This document shows, piece after piece, positions 1 through 8,692 of a stretch of 64,000 nt of DNA. The notes below the pieces were generated by a model. That model saw nothing but the letters and a program-made list of their open reading frames with translations. It did no database searches and was not told the origin of the DNA. The first letter of the stretch is position 1; the number at the start of each line of letters is the position of its first letter. Origin of the DNA: an uncultured Ruminococcus sp. (GTDB taxonomy: Bacteria > Bacillota > Clostridia > Oscillospirales > CAG-272); the NCBI GenBank assembly GCA_902795355.1, contig CADBKZ010000018.1:30237-94236 (forward strand). Direction: 5' to 3'. The position numbers were made by a program, and so were the translations under genes.

Positions 1-702
1 TTTTTCGTGTTTTTTCTTCTTCCGCTTTTTCGCCACCTTGGCAACCACAATGCAGGCCACGGCGACCGGAACAATAATCTTCGCCGCTTTCTTTGCGGCT
101 TCCATCTTCTTTTTCAGCTCTTCGCGCTTTTCGGGCGGAAACGCCTTTCCAACGGTCTTTTCCACCGTTGCCTTGACTTTCGAGGTTTTCTCGTCACGTT
201 TCGCTCTTTTTTCGGCCTTTTTCGCTTCCTTTGCGGGGTTGGACGGCACGCGGACTTCAAACGACGCGATCACCTTATCTTTTGCGGGTTCGGGCGCAGG
301 CTCCGAAACGGCAACCGCTTCCTCGGCGGGCGCGGCAAGCGCGGCGGGTTCTTCGGCGGGGGCAATGGGTTCCAGAGGCTCTTCGCGGTAAACGCCGTCG
401 TCCTCGTCCTCGTCGTCCAATCCGTCGGTCAGCTCCTCGTCCCGCGAAAGGTGCGCGTAGTGTGCGGCGCGGACGCGAACGACGATTGCGATTGCGATCA
501 GAACCACGGCAACGCCCGCGATCAGCCACAAATCGCGCGGCAGGGTTTTGACCCCCGCAATTTCAAGCCCCTCGAATTTCTCCTCGTTGACGAGGATATG
601 GACGATGTACCAAACGGCCGCGGCGATGGCGCACGCGATCACGCCGCCGTAGCCGATCCATCTCGACGCCGCGCGGCGTCGGGACGCTTTCTGTTGATTC
701 AT
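1..702 (-). CDS. Membrane protein with acidic and lysine-rich linkers, partial (runs off the left edge)
   Basis: The frame opens at an ATG at 702 and is still open at base 1, so only the first 234 codons are seen. A purine-rich site (AAGGGGG) precedes the ATG and a sigma-A promoter lies at 738-766. Hydrophobic segments near residues 16-37 and 57-78 are followed by an acidic stretch around 88-103, an Ala/Pro/Glu linker to about 142, and a Lys/Glu-rich probable helix at 155-205. A third hydrophobic segment at about 208-224 ends in a basic tail. The family is not recognised. A membrane role is inferred from the segments alone, and the missing C-terminus could change the picture. Confidence 0.6.
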   Translation of the reverse strand, partial: MNQQKASRRRAASRWIGYGGVIACAIAAAVWYIVHILVNEEKFEGLEIAGVKTLPRDLWLIAGVAVVLIAIAIVVRVRAAHYAHLSRDEELTDGLDDEDEDDGVYREEPLEPIAPAEEPAALAAPAEEAVAVSEPAPEPAKDKVIASFEVRVPSNPAKEAKKAEKRAKRDEKTSKVKATVEKTVGKAFPPEKREELKKKMEAAKKAAKIIVPVAVACIVVAKVAKKRKKKKHEK

Positions 703-737
703 ACACAGTTCCCCCTTGGCGATACTACACTAATAAT

Positions 738-766
738 ATCATACCACGAAACGGCCGTGCTGTCAA
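738..766 (-). promoter_or_regulatory. Sigma-A promoter of the left-edge membrane protein
   Basis: On the minus strand TTGACA (761-766) and TATGAT (738-743) are separated by 17 bp, about 35 bp upstream of the ATG at 702. Confidence 0.7.
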
Positions 767-850
767 CAGGAAACCCGAATTTTTTTGCGGTTTTTTTCGC
801 CCGTTGGCCTCTTTTCCCGCGTTTTGCCGGAAGAAAAACGCCCGAATCGG

Positions 851-879
851 TTGACATTGCGTTTTTCGTGTGGTAAAAT
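851..879 (+). promoter_or_regulatory. Sigma-A promoter of the MIF-like gene
   Basis: TTGACA (851-856) and TAAAAT (874-879) have a 17-bp spacer. The start codon at 923 lies 43 bp after the -10 box. Confidence 0.8.
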
Positions 880-922
880 AGAACGTAAGGGCAAAAAACC
901 ACATGGAAAGGAGACAAAACCC

Positions 923-1267
923 ATGCCGTTCATCAACACCAAAGTCAGCGTTCCGCTTTCCCGCGAGAAAGAGGAGCAACTCAAAACCCGCCTTGGCGAG
1001 GCCATTTCAATTTTCCCCGGGAAAACCGAACGTTGGCTGATGCTCGATTTTTCCGACGACCGCCGCCTGTGGTTTGCGGGGAGCAACGACCGCCCCGCCG
1101 CCATGGTGGAAGTGGAGCTGCTCGGCTCCGCCGACCGCGAGACCTGCGCCCGCATGACCGCCCGCGTTTGCGAAATTTTCTCGGACGTTCTCGGCATTCC
1201 CGCCGACCGCGTGTACGTCAATTACACGTTCAGCACCGAATGGGGCTGGAACAACGCGAATTTCTGA
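923..1267 (+). CDS. MIF / phenylpyruvate tautomerase-like protein
   Basis: This 114-residue protein matches the macrophage migration inhibitory factor family in length and layout. Pro2, exposed once Met1 is removed, is the expected catalytic proton acceptor. The C-terminal segment RVYVNYTFSTEWGWNNANF resembles the same stretch of eukaryotic MIF, including the Trp-Asn-Asn triplet before the end. Family members tautomerise keto/enol substrates such as phenylpyruvate; the bacterial substrate is unknown. The ATG at 923 was chosen over upstream in-frame codons because AAAGGAG lies just ahead of it and Pro2 requires this start. The gene stands alone with its own promoter and is probably cytosolic, as no signal peptide is seen. 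Confidence 0.85.
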   Translation: MPFINTKVSVPLSREKEEQLKTRLGEAISIFPGKTERWLMLDFSDDRRLWFAGSNDRPAAMVEVELLGSADRETCARMTARVCEIFSDVLGIPADRVYVNYTFSTEWGWNNANF

Positions 1268-1955
1268 ACCTGTTCCGCGTGTCTCGGAAGCTATGTTTGG
1301 TTTTTTGCTTTTTTCGATTGCCCGCGATTGCAATTTTGCCGCGGGTGACGGAAAGGTCTCTGACGGGCTGTGGAACTTGAAGCCTCACTCGGCTACTTGT
1401 AGTCTGATCTTACTCCAACGGGAGAGGGCTTCAAGAAACAACCCGCTGTGGAAATAACTCTTTTTTGCTTTTCCCCGCTGTTCGCAAACACCATGAGCCT
1501 TCTCCCATCGGAGAAGGTGTCAGACAGAGAGGCGGGCAAGCCTCGATTGTCTGACGGATGAGGCTCCTGACGGAAAGCTACTTCAAGGCTCCCCCTTTGG
1601 GGGAGCTCTCGCGAAGCGAGTGAGAGGGTGGTTGAATGAATGTTTTTGCAATATAAACCCTCTCCGGCTGCTTGCAGCCTGACCTCGTTATCGGCTTGGC
1701 TTGCCGATTTTCCCGAGGGCGAGGCTTGGAGTAACTTTCCGTTAGAGACTCCTTCCGTCTTGTCGCTCCGCTCCAAGCCACCTCCCCCAAGGAGGAGGTA
1801 AGGTAACAGGCATGCAAAAAGGCGAAAGATGTTTGTTTTATCCAAATGGCAGTAACTTTAACCTCCACCTGCGGGGGAGGGGGACCGCGAGCGAAAGCGA
1901 ACGGTGGAAGGAGTAAAAGCTCTTACCGTCTTGCCGCTCCGCTCCAAAGCGAAAA
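1268..1955. repeat. Gene-free stretch with hairpin-repeat mosaic
   Basis: No credible gene is seen. Bases 1268-1380 hold nothing recognisable. From about 1395 a mosaic of short palindromic modules begins. One is a GAGAAGG/CCTTCTC module with an imperfect hairpin in which CAGACA and TGTCTG flank AGAGGCGGGCAAGCCT (about 1523-1555). Others are a GGGGGAG plus CTCTCGCGAAGCGAG module (about 1595-1630) and a GGAGGTAA / CCTCCAC module (about 1770-1905). The same modules recur in most other gaps of this window. Confidence 0.75.
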
Positions 1956-1983
1956 ACGCGCCCGATCCGAAGATCGGGCGCGT
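1956..1983 (-). terminator. Intrinsic terminator of rny
   Basis: A 12-bp stem (ACGCGCCCGATC and its complement) with a CGAA/TTCG loop sits 45 bp beyond the rny stop and is followed on the minus strand by TTTTTCGC. Confidence 0.85.
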
Positions 1984-2028
1984 GCTGTTTTTCGGTCGTT
2001 TTTTCGGTTGATCCGGTTGGGAGCGGAC

Positions 2029-3582
2029 TTACTTTGCGTAGTCCACCGCGCGCGTTTCGCGGATCAGGTTGATCTTGATCTGCCCGGGGTAGCGCATTTC
2101 CTCTTCGATCTTCTTTGCCATGTCGCGGGCGATCATCTTCATGTCCGCGTCCGAAACCTGCTCGGGCTTCACCATAACGCGCACTTCGCGCCCCGCCTGA
2201 ATGGCGAACGCTTTCTCCACGCCTTCAAACCCGACGGCGATCTCTTCGAGCTTTTCAAGCCGCTTGATGTAGTTTTCCATATCCTCGCGGCGTGCGCCCG
2301 GGCGCGCGGCCGAAACCGCGTCCGCGGCCTGCACCAGAACGGCGATTACGGTCTGCGCTTCCACGTCCCCGTGGTGCGCCTCGATCGCGTGTACAACCTC
2401 GCGGCTTTCCTTGTACTTTTTCGCGGCGTTTACGCCAAGTTCAACATGCGACCCTTCCACATCCTGCGGGAACGCCTTGCCAATGTCGTGGAGCAGACCC
2501 GCGCGGCGCGCGGTAACGCCGTCCACACCGAGCTCGTCCGCCATAATGCCGGCAAGCCACGCCACCTCAATGGAGTGTTGCAGAACGTTCTGCCCGTAGC
2601 TGGTGCGGTAGCGCAGCCGGCCGAGCAGACGAACCAGATCGGGATGGATCCCGTGAACGTTGACTTCAAACGTCGCGCGTTCGCCCGCCTGTTTGATTAC
2701 GGCGTCCACCTCGCGTTTCGCTTTCTCCACCATTTCTTCAATGCGGGCGGGGTGAATGCGGCCGTCCGAAATCAGTTTTTCCAGCGCAAGTCTCGCCACC
2801 TCGCGGCGAACGGGATCAAACCCCGAAACGGTGATGGCCTCGGGCGTGTCGTCAATAATCAGCTCCACGCCGGTCAGGGTTTCGAGCTTCTGGATGTTGC
2901 GGCCCTCGCGGCCGATGATGCGCCCTTTCATCTCCTCGCTCGGCAGATTGACCACCGAGATTGTGGATTCGGCAACATGGTCGGCGGCGCACCGCTGAAT
3001 GGCCAGCGAAAGAATGTTTTTCGCCTTGGCGTCGGCTTCCTCCTTGAACTGCTCTTCCAGCTCCACGAGCTTTTGCGCCATTTCATGGCGGGTTTCGGAC
3101 TCCACGCGGGCAAGCAGTTCCTCTTTCGCTTCTTCCACGGTGTAATTCGAAATCTGCTCCAACCGCGCAAGGTGTTGGTTCAACACCTCGTTGACCTGCT
3201 CTTTCACCGCGTCGGCTTCCTTGATCCGCGCGTCGAGCTGTTCGTTCTTGCGTTCCAGCGCCTCGGTCTTGCGATCGAGGGTTTCCTCCTTTTGGTTGAG
3301 ACGGCGTTCCGTGCGGGAGACCTCGCCGCGCCGTTCTTTGAGTTCGCGCTCGGTATCGTTGCGGATGCGGAGCGCTTCCTCTTTGGCTTCCAAAAGAAGG
3401 TCTTTCTTTTTTGCTTCGGCATCTTTGCGGGATTCTTCCAGAATGCGCTTTGCTTCGGCCTCGGCGGAAGCGACTTTCGCTTTGCCGGCCTTGCGGCGCG
3501 CCTTGATCCAGACGAACATGCCGACCACACCGACGATTGCGCCAATGGCGACGCCGATGAGGATGGCTACGGGTGTAGACAT
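2029..3582 (-). CDS. rny: Ribonuclease Y
   Basis: This 517-residue protein has the standard RNase Y layout and length. An N-terminal membrane anchor (about 5-27) is followed by a long charged coiled coil (about 35-190), a KH domain with the motif GREGRNI near 225, and an HD domain with HSIEVAW and GLLHDIGKA (about 335-425) carrying the metal ligands. RNase Y is the membrane-bound endonuclease that starts mRNA decay in many Bacillota. The ATG at 3582 follows AAAGGAGG at good spacing. The gene is monocistronic: a promoter lies at 3673-3701 and a terminator at 1956-1983. The leader of about 80 nt contains a GC-rich self-complementary stretch (about 3634-3653). Confidence 0.97.
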   Translation of the reverse strand: MSTPVAILIGVAIGAIVGVVGMFVWIKARRKAGKAKVASAEAEAKRILEESRKDAEAKKKDLLLEAKEEALRIRNDTERELKERRGEVSRTERRLNQKEETLDRKTEALERKNEQLDARIKEADAVKEQVNEVLNQHLARLEQISNYTVEEAKEELLARVESETRHEMAQKLVELEEQFKEEADAKAKNILSLAIQRCAADHVAESTISVVNLPSEEMKGRIIGREGRNIQKLETLTGVELIIDDTPEAITVSGFDPVRREVARLALEKLISDGRIHPARIEEMVEKAKREVDAVIKQAGERATFEVNVHGIHPDLVRLLGRLRYRTSYGQNVLQHSIEVAWLAGIMADELGVDGVTARRAGLLHDIGKAFPQDVEGSHVELGVNAAKKYKESREVVHAIEAHHGDVEAQTVIAVLVQAADAVSAARPGARREDMENYIKRLEKLEEIAVGFEGVEKAFAIQAGREVRVMVKPEQVSDADMKMIARDMAKKIEEEMRYPGQIKINLIRETRAVDYAK

Positions 3583-3672
3583 CGTTTTTCAAACCTCCTT
3601 TGATAAAATTTAGATGATAAAAACAGCCTACGCGCGCCCGAGAGCGCGCGGAGAGCATATCATGCTTATTTT

Positions 3673-3701
3673 ATTATACAACATTTTTGATTCTTTGTCA
3701 A
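3673..3701 (-). promoter_or_regulatory. Sigma-A promoter of rny
   Basis: Consensus boxes on the minus strand: TTGACA (3696-3701) and TATAAT (3673-3678) with a 17-bp spacer. Confidence 0.88.
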
Positions 3702-4341
3702 CCCTTTCGCGGGTTTTCACAAAAAATTCAAAATCCGCGCCGAAAAAATCTTCTCCAATCGTTCCGGTTTTCCGGCGTCTTTGCCCCCTCCGCGGGCGGC
3801 GCGGGCGAGGCGAGGTAACCAGCAAACGGAAGCCTCATCCGGCCGCTCCGCGGCCACCTTCTCCGATGGGAGAAGGCTCCAAGTAACTTTCCGTTGGGAA
3901 TGTTCGCAAACATCATGAGCCTTCTCCCGTTGGAGAAGGTGGCAGACAGAGAGGCGGTCAAGCCTCGATTGTCTGACGGATGAGGCTTTCCAATGGGCAG
4001 TTTCTTCAAGGCTCCCCCTCGGGGAAGAGCTTATGCTGCAAGTAGCAGGAGAGGGCGGTTGAATACTTTCGCTTATATAACCCTCTCCGTCTTGTCGCTT
4101 CGCTCCAATCCACCTCTCCCAGAGGGCGAGGCGAGGTAACCAGCAAACGGAAGCCTCATCCGGCCGCTCCGCGGCCACCTTCTCCGATGGGAGAAGGCTC
4201 CAAGTAACTTTCCGTTGGGAATTCCGCTTTCTCCCCACTATCCGCGAACATCATGAGCCTTCTCCAAGGGGAAGGCTTTGAATAACTACCCGCAGGAGCC
4301 GGACGGAAGGCGTTCTTGCCGAAAGTCTTCCGCAAATAATC
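3702..4341. repeat. Gene-free stretch with hairpin-repeat mosaic
   Basis: No gene is seen. From about 3805 to 4300 there are two copies of a module that runs from GAGGTAACCAGCAAACGG through GGCCGCTCCGCGGCC to GGGAGAAGGCTC (about 3813-3885 and 4131-4202). Between them lie a CAGACA/TGTCTG hairpin module (about 3931-3985) and a GCTCCCCCTCGGGG / GAGAGGG module (about 4010-4130). The first 100 bases hold the rny promoter and nothing else recognisable. Confidence 0.75.
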
Positions 4342-5217
4342 CTATTTCCCGAAATCGGGGGTGTACTGCGCCGTGGCGGCGGAGCGCGCTTGCAAAAAGC
4401 CCGAAAACCCGAGTTTTTGCGCAACGTCCAACACCGAATCGTATTCAAACGAGGTCAGGCGGCGGCGCAGGGCAGGGTCGGGCGCGTCGGCGGCGAAATC
4501 GGGCGTGTATTGGTTCATCAGCGAGAGCAGGAACGCCGACGTTCCGAAGCGGGCGGCAAGCGCGCGCAGAACGGCAATGGAATCGGCGCGGTGGCCCGGC
4601 AGCACCAGATGCCGGACGATTACCCCCCGCGCAAGCGTTCCGTCCGCGGCATAGCGGGGGGAGCCGACCTGCCGCAGCATTTCGGCAAGCGCGGCCGAGA
4701 ACACCGCGAAATAATCGGGCGCGGAAGAGAGCGTTCGCGCCAACGCGTCGTCGAAATACTTGCAATCGGGGAGATAGACATCGATCAGCCCGTCGAGCGC
4801 GCGGAGCGTTTCCGCGCTTTCGTATCCCCCGCAATTGTACACAACGGGAATCCGCAGCCGCGGGCGGACAGCGCGCAGAACCGGCTCCAACTGCCGCGCG
4901 TAGTGCGTGGGGGTAACAAGATCGATGCAGGCCGCGCCCTGCTCCTGCAGGCCGAGAATGGCCGCGGCGAGTGCGTCGGCGGTCATGCGGTCGCCCGCGC
5001 CGCCGCGGCTGATGGCGCGGTTCTGGCAATACGCGCACCGCAGGTTGCACCCCGCAAAAAACACGGCTCCCGCGCCTTTCGCCCCCGAAAGAACCGGCTC
5101 TTCCCACGCGTGCAGACCCACGCGGGCAACCGAAAACGCTTCGGGGGAATTGCAAAAGCCCTGCCGGTTTTCGCGGTTGACCCCGCAATTTCGGGGACAT
5201 TGACAACAGATCGACAT
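4342..5217 (-). CDS. Radical SAM protein, PflA-like activase family
   Basis: This 291-residue protein carries the radical SAM [4Fe-4S] motif CNLRCAYC (Cys57, Cys61, Cys64). A second N-terminal cysteine cluster (CCQCPRNCG near residues 4-11, then Cys22) is typical of the 'putative pyruvate formate-lyase activating enzyme' group (COG1313-like). Such proteins make a 5'-deoxyadenosyl radical; the target of this subgroup is not known. The start at 5217 follows AAAAAGGAGCG, while a longer frame begins upstream without a binding site. It is transcribed divergently from mscS, and no partner formate-lyase gene lies nearby, so the substrate cannot be named. Confidence 0.85.
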   Translation of the reverse strand: MSICCQCPRNCGVNRENRQGFCNSPEAFSVARVGLHAWEEPVLSGAKGAGAVFFAGCNLRCAYCQNRAISRGGAGDRMTADALAAAILGLQEQGAACIDLVTPTHYARQLEPVLRAVRPRLRIPVVYNCGGYESAETLRALDGLIDVYLPDCKYFDDALARTLSSAPDYFAVFSAALAEMLRQVGSPRYAADGTLARGVIVRHLVLPGHRADSIAVLRALAARFGTSAFLLSLMNQYTPDFAADAPDPALRRRLTSFEYDSVLDVAQKLGFSGFLQARSAATAQYTPDFGK

Positions 5218-5275
5218 GGTTCGCTCCTTTTTGGATTTTCCGCCGGAAAAAAGTGTAAACAATTTATGTAAACCC

Positions 5276-5304
5276 TTTACAAAGCGGGCAAAACGTGGTA
5301 AAAT
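5276..5304 (+). promoter_or_regulatory. Sigma-A promoter of mscS-pncC
   Basis: TTTACA (5276-5281) and TAAAAT (5299-5304) with a 17-bp spacer, 34 bp ahead of the ATG at 5339. Confidence 0.75.
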
Positions 5305-5338
5305 GGAACCATCCGTTCACGGGAGGTTTTGTGTTACC

Positions 5339-6247
5339 ATGTTTTCATCCGGTTTTATGATTTTGAGAGAGGGCGAGGAAGCCGCCGCGGAAACCGTTGC
5401 CGAAGAAACGGCGCAAACCGCGGTCGGGCTCAATTGGGAAACGGTTTGGCTGAAACTGACCGAATTTGCCGTCAGCATTGCGGGCAAGCTGATCGTCGCT
5501 CTGGTGGTTCTGTTCGTGGGCAAGCTGTTCATCCGCTTGGTTCTGCGCATGATGCGCCGCAGCCGCGCGCTCAAAAAAGCCGACGTGGCGGTTTCCCGTT
5601 TTCTGACGAGCTTTATCAAAATGATGCTGAACATCATTCTGGTCGTTATCATCATCGGCGTTCTCGGCGTTCCCATGTCCTCGGTGGTGGCCATTCTGAC
5701 GGCGGCGGCCGCCGCCATCGGTCTGGCTCTGCAAGGCGCGCTGGGCAACCTTGCCGGCGGAATTATGATTTTGATCTTCCACCCGTTCCATCTTGACGAT
5801 TTCATCGACGCGGGCGGCTATTCCGGAACCGTGACCGACATCGGCGTTTTCTACACCGTTCTCAAAACGCCGGACAACAAGGAGATCACCATTCCGAACG
5901 GAACGATTATGGCCCAGCCCGTTACCAACTTTTCCGCGTTCGATACGCGCCGCCTCGACATCAACTTTACCGTGGCCTACGGCACCGACCTTGAAAAAGT
6001 TCGCGCCGCCCTGCTCGAAACCGCCGCGGCGCACCCGCTGGTTTTGCAGGAACCGGCTCCCTTTGCCCGCCTGACCGCCCACGAGGACAGCGCGCTGAAA
6101 TTTACCCTGCGCGTTTGGGTGAAGCGCGCCGACTATTGGACCGCGAATTTCGACCTGATCGAGCAGGTGAACCAACGCTTTGCCGCCGACGGCATCCAGA
6201 TTCCGTTCAACCAGCTGGATGTTCACGTAATTGCGAAAGAAAAATGA
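5339..6247 (+). CDS. mscS: Small-conductance mechanosensitive channel (MscS family)
   Basis: This 302-residue protein has a short acidic N-terminus, membrane helices at about 36-58 and 80-106, and the pore-lining TM3 (about 112-145), where the Ala/Gly pattern AAAAIGLALQGALGNLAGG matches the MscS signature. A beta/alpha C-terminal domain follows. Channels of this family open under membrane tension and release solutes on hypo-osmotic shock. The chosen ATG follows GGGAGG by 12 bases, slightly long, and the -10 box is too close upstream for the longer frame. The stop overlaps the pncC start (ATGA), so the two genes are co-transcribed. Confidence 0.93.
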   Translation: MFSSGFMILREGEEAAAETVAEETAQTAVGLNWETVWLKLTEFAVSIAGKLIVALVVLFVGKLFIRLVLRMMRRSRALKKADVAVSRFLTSFIKMMLNIILVVIIIGVLGVPMSSVVAILTAAAAAIGLALQGALGNLAGGIMILIFHPFHLDDFIDAGGYSGTVTDIGVFYTVLKTPDNKEITIPNGTIMAQPVTNFSAFDTRRLDINFTVAYGTDLEKVRAALLETAAAHPLVLQEPAPFARLTAHEDSALKFTLRVWVKRADYWTANFDLIEQVNQRFAADGIQIPFNQLDVHVIAKEK

Positions 6248-6768
6248 TTGCCGCAAAGAAAAGCCCCGCCGCGCCGCGGGAAGAAGAGCTTGCTCGGCGC
6301 GTCGTCCGCTCCCTTTCGGAACGGAGATGGACGGTATCCGCCGCCGAATCCTGCACGGGCGGCCTGATTGCAAAACTGATTACCGACATTCCGGGCAGTT
6401 CGGCCGTTTTCGCGGGCGGCTGCGTGTCGTATACCAACGACGTAAAAATGCGCGTGCTCGGCGTTCCCCGCGCCATTATCGAGCGCGATACCGAGGTCAG
6501 CCCGTCCTGCGCCATGGCCATGGCCGACGGCGCGCGCCGCCTCTTCAAAACCGACCTCGCGGTTTCCGCCACGGGCTTTGCCGGCCCTGCGGGCGGAACG
6601 CCCCGCGACCCCGTAGGCACCGTTTATATCGGCCTTTCCACCCCGCACGGCACGACCTGCGTCCGCCTTTCGGCCGACCCGTCGCTCTCCCGCGGCGCCA
6701 TCCGCACCGCCGCCGCCGCCCGCGCGCTGGAAGAACTGTTGAAACAGGGCTTTGGGAAGAGCGATTGA
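6244..6768 (+). CDS. pncC: CinA-like C-terminal domain protein (nicotinamide-nucleotide amidase)
   Basis: This 174-residue protein consists of the CinA C-terminal domain alone. The characteristic stretch AESCTGGLIAKLITDIPGSS (about 38-57) is followed by FAGGCVSYTNDVKMRVLGV and by SATGFAGPAGGTPRDPVGTV (about 122-141). Known PncC enzymes deamidate nicotinamide mononucleotide in NAD recycling. The start codon overlaps the stop of mscS, so translation is probably coupled. The N-terminal CinA/ADP-ribose pyrophosphatase domain found in some homologues is absent. The assignment is firm for the domain and probable for the activity. Confidence 0.9.
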   Translation: MIAAKKSPAAPREEELARRVVRSLSERRWTVSAAESCTGGLIAKLITDIPGSSAVFAGGCVSYTNDVKMRVLGVPRAIIERDTEVSPSCAMAMADGARRLFKTDLAVSATGFAGPAGGTPRDPVGTVYIGLSTPHGTTCVRLSADPSLSRGAIRTAAAARALEELLKQGFGKSD

Positions 6769-6806
6769 TGCAAGACCTTGGAAAGAAAAATGGAAGCAAG
6801 ACCTTT

Positions 6807-6840
6807 GGAAGGGGCGTTTCTTTCGAAAAACGCCCCTTCC
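6807..6840. terminator. Near-perfect palindrome downstream of pncC
   Basis: GGAAGGGGCGTTT pairs with its complement across a TTTCGAAA apex, 38 bp beyond the pncC stop. It belongs to the long-palindrome family described at 7081, 16913, 33986, 37418 and 37510. There is no clear T-tract after it, so the terminator role is inferred from position. Confidence 0.6.
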
Positions 6841-6891
6841 GCAATTCTCTTTTCCGAAAAGAACTTTATTGAATGGAAAAACCCGCTTTTT

Positions 6892-6915
6892 GCATACACG
6901 GTGCGCAAATTTGCG
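6892..6915 (+). repeat. Copy of a short dispersed repeat, core GGTGCGCAAATTTGCG
   Basis: The core GCATACACGGTGCGCAAATT recurs in variant form at 16038-16059 (inverted), 17008-17031, and more weakly within the leader repeats at 31767 and 32703. In the first and third cases it lies just after a long palindrome and an AAAAGAAC box. Confidence 0.55.
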
Positions 6916-6936
6916 CGCTTTTTCTTTTGGAAAGCT

Positions 6937-7043
6937 TCTTGAAGCCTTCCCCTTGGGGGAAGGTGCCGAGCTTGCGAGGCGGATGAGGCCTTTCATATTT
7001 CCCGCCGGAAAGCCTCATCCATAAGTCGCTTGCAACTTTGATC
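6937..7043. repeat. Hairpin-repeat module between pncC and glyQS
   Basis: A GAAGCCTTCCCCTTGGGGGA module is followed by GCGAGGCGGATGAGGCC, then an inverted GCCTCATCCATAAGTCGC. Nothing else is seen in the 6769-7134 gap apart from the two palindromes and the short repeat listed separately. Confidence 0.7.
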
Positions 7044-7080
7044 CCCTTTTCCCGCGGTTGCTCTTTTCGGGGCGGGGTGT

Positions 7081-7128
7081 TTGCGGGGCGGGGCGCTTTT
7101 CTCGCGAGAAAAGCGCCCCGCCCCGCAA
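7081..7128. terminator. Perfect 48-bp palindrome after glyQS
   Basis: Two 24-base arms are exactly self-complementary with no loop, centred on CTCG|CGAG and flanked by CTTTT/AAAAG. It starts six bases beyond the glyQS stop. No T-tract follows on the minus strand, so it is either an atypical terminator or a 3' stabilising or recombination structure. Confidence 0.6.
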
Positions 7129-7134
7129 GGTCTT

Positions 7135-8553
7135 TCAAAACTCGATTTTCTTTTCGATATAGCCCTTCAACTCGGCAATGGGAATGCGGACCTGCTCCAT
7201 GGTGTCGCGGTCGCGGACGGTAACGCACCCGTCGGCGGGTCTGGTTTCGTCGCCAACGGTTTCAAAGTCCACGGTAATGCAGAGGGGGGTTCCGATCTCG
7301 TCCTCGCGGCGGTAGCGTTTGCCGATGGAGCCGGTTTCGTCGTAGTCCGCCATGAAATATTTGGAAAGGTCGTCGTAAATCTGCTGCGCGGGTTCGGCAA
7401 GCTTTTTGGAAAGGGGCAGAACGGCCGCTTTATAGGGCGCGAGCGCGGGGTGCAGGCGCAGAACGGTGCGAGCGTCGTTTTTCTCCGCGTCGATCACTTC
7501 TTCGTCGTAGGCGTCAATCAGGAACGCGAGCGCAACGCGATCCGCGCCGAGCGACGGCTCGATTACATACGGCACATAGTGTTCGTTTTTCTCTTGGTCG
7601 AAGTAGGTCAGGTCCTTGCCGCTGAATTTCTGGTGCTGACCGAGGTCGTAATCGGTGCGGTCGGCAATGCCCCAAAGCTCGCCCCACCCGAACGGGAAGA
7701 GGAACTCGAAATCGGTGGTGGCTTTGGAATAGAACGCCAGCTCTTCGGGGTCGTGGTCGCGCGTGCGGAGATTTTCGGCGGTCAGGCCGAGGTCCAGCAG
7801 GAATTTGCGGCAATAGTCCTTCCAATAGGCGAACCATTCCAGATCGGTGCCCGGCTTGCAGAAAAATTCCAGCTCCATCTGCTCGAACTCGCGGGTGCGG
7901 AAGGTGAAGTTCCCGGGCGTAATCTCGTTGCGGAAGGATTTGCCGATCTGCGCGATGCCGAACGGGAGCTTGCGGCGCGACGCGCGCTGAACCGACGGGA
8001 AATTGACGAAAATGCCCTGCGCGGTCTCGGGGCGCAGATAAACGGTTGCGGACGCGTCCTCGGTGACGCCGATGAAGGTTTTGAACATCAGGTTGAATTT
8101 TTTAATGTCGGTGAAATCGCACTTGCCGCAATCGGGGCAGGCGACATGGTGTTCTTTGATGAAGTCGGCCATTTGCGCGAAGCTCCATGCCTCGGGCTTG
8201 ACGTCGGTCAGGCCGTTTTGGGCGGCGTAATCTTCAATCAGTTTATCGGCGCGGTGGCGGGTATGGCAGGATTTGCAATCCATCAACGGGTCGGAAAAAC
8301 CGCCCACATGCCCCGAGGCGACCCACGTTTGCGGGTTCATGATGATGGCGCTGTCGAGGCCGACGTTGTAGCGGCTCTCCTGCACGAATTTTTTCCACCA
8401 AGCGCGCTTGACGTTGTTCTTGAATTCCACGCCCAAGGGGCCGTAGTCCCAAGAGTTGGCAAGTCCGCCGTAAATTTCGGAGCCGGCGAAGATAAAGCCC
8501 CTGCCCTTGCAGAGCGCGACGATTTTTTCCATTGTCTTTTCGGAGTTGTTCAT
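7135..8553 (-). CDS. glyQS: Glycyl-tRNA synthetase, single-chain class II
   Basis: This 472-residue protein is the dimeric type of glycine-tRNA ligase. The N-terminus [20 protein letters not shown] and the following [15 protein letters not shown] are diagnostic. A zinc-type cluster (CKSC near residue 92 and a later CPDCGKC) interrupts the core, and class II motif 2 is seen at [21 protein letters not shown]. It charges tRNA-Gly. The start at 8553 was preferred to an in-frame ATG five codons upstream because AAAGGA lies between them at correct spacing. A strong promoter at 8590-8618 gives a short leader with no room for a T-box. Confidence 0.96.
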   Translation of the reverse strand: MNNSEKTMEKIVALCKGRGFIFAGSEIYGGLANSWDYGPLGVEFKNNVKRAWWKKFVQESRYNVGLDSAIIMNPQTWVASGHVGGFSDPLMDCKSCHTRHRADKLIEDYAAQNGLTDVKPEAWSFAQMADFIKEHHVACPDCGKCDFTDIKKFNLMFKTFIGVTEDASATVYLRPETAQGIFVNFPSVQRASRRKLPFGIAQIGKSFRNEITPGNFTFRTREFEQMELEFFCKPGTDLEWFAYWKDYCRKFLLDLGLTAENLRTRDHDPEELAFYSKATTDFEFLFPFGWGELWGIADRTDYDLGQHQKFSGKDLTYFDQEKNEHYVPYVIEPSLGADRVALAFLIDAYDEEVIDAEKNDARTVLRLHPALAPYKAAVLPLSKKLAEPAQQIYDDLSKYFMADYDETGSIGKRYRREDEIGTPLCITVDFETVGDETRPADGCVTVRDRDTMEQVRIPIAELKGYIEKKIEF

Positions 8554-8589
8554 GGTAGTTCCTTTCATGGGAAAGTTTTATCGGAGATT

Positions 8590-8618
8590 ATTTTAACACA
8601 TTTTCGGCGGATTGTCAA
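8590..8618 (-). promoter_or_regulatory. Sigma-A promoter of glyQS
   Basis: TTGACA (8613-8618) and TAAAAT (8590-8595) on the minus strand with a 17-bp spacer, in the gap between folD and glyQS. Confidence 0.8.
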
Positions 8619-8692
8619 GGCCGACGCGCCGAAACGGCGAAATACTTTGCAAAAGCTCCGCGAAAAGGTTCCGCGTTCTTCGCCGCGTTTCC

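Noticed and set aside
1846..3603. Long open frame on the plus strand (585 codons) opposite rny
   Set aside because: It is antisense to a clear RNase Y gene, rich in His, Arg and Phe as expected of a mirrored GC-rich frame, and has no ribosome-binding site.
8554..8692. T-box riboswitch ahead of glyQS
   Set aside because: The promoter lies only about 37 bp from the start codon, leaving no room for a T-box leader.
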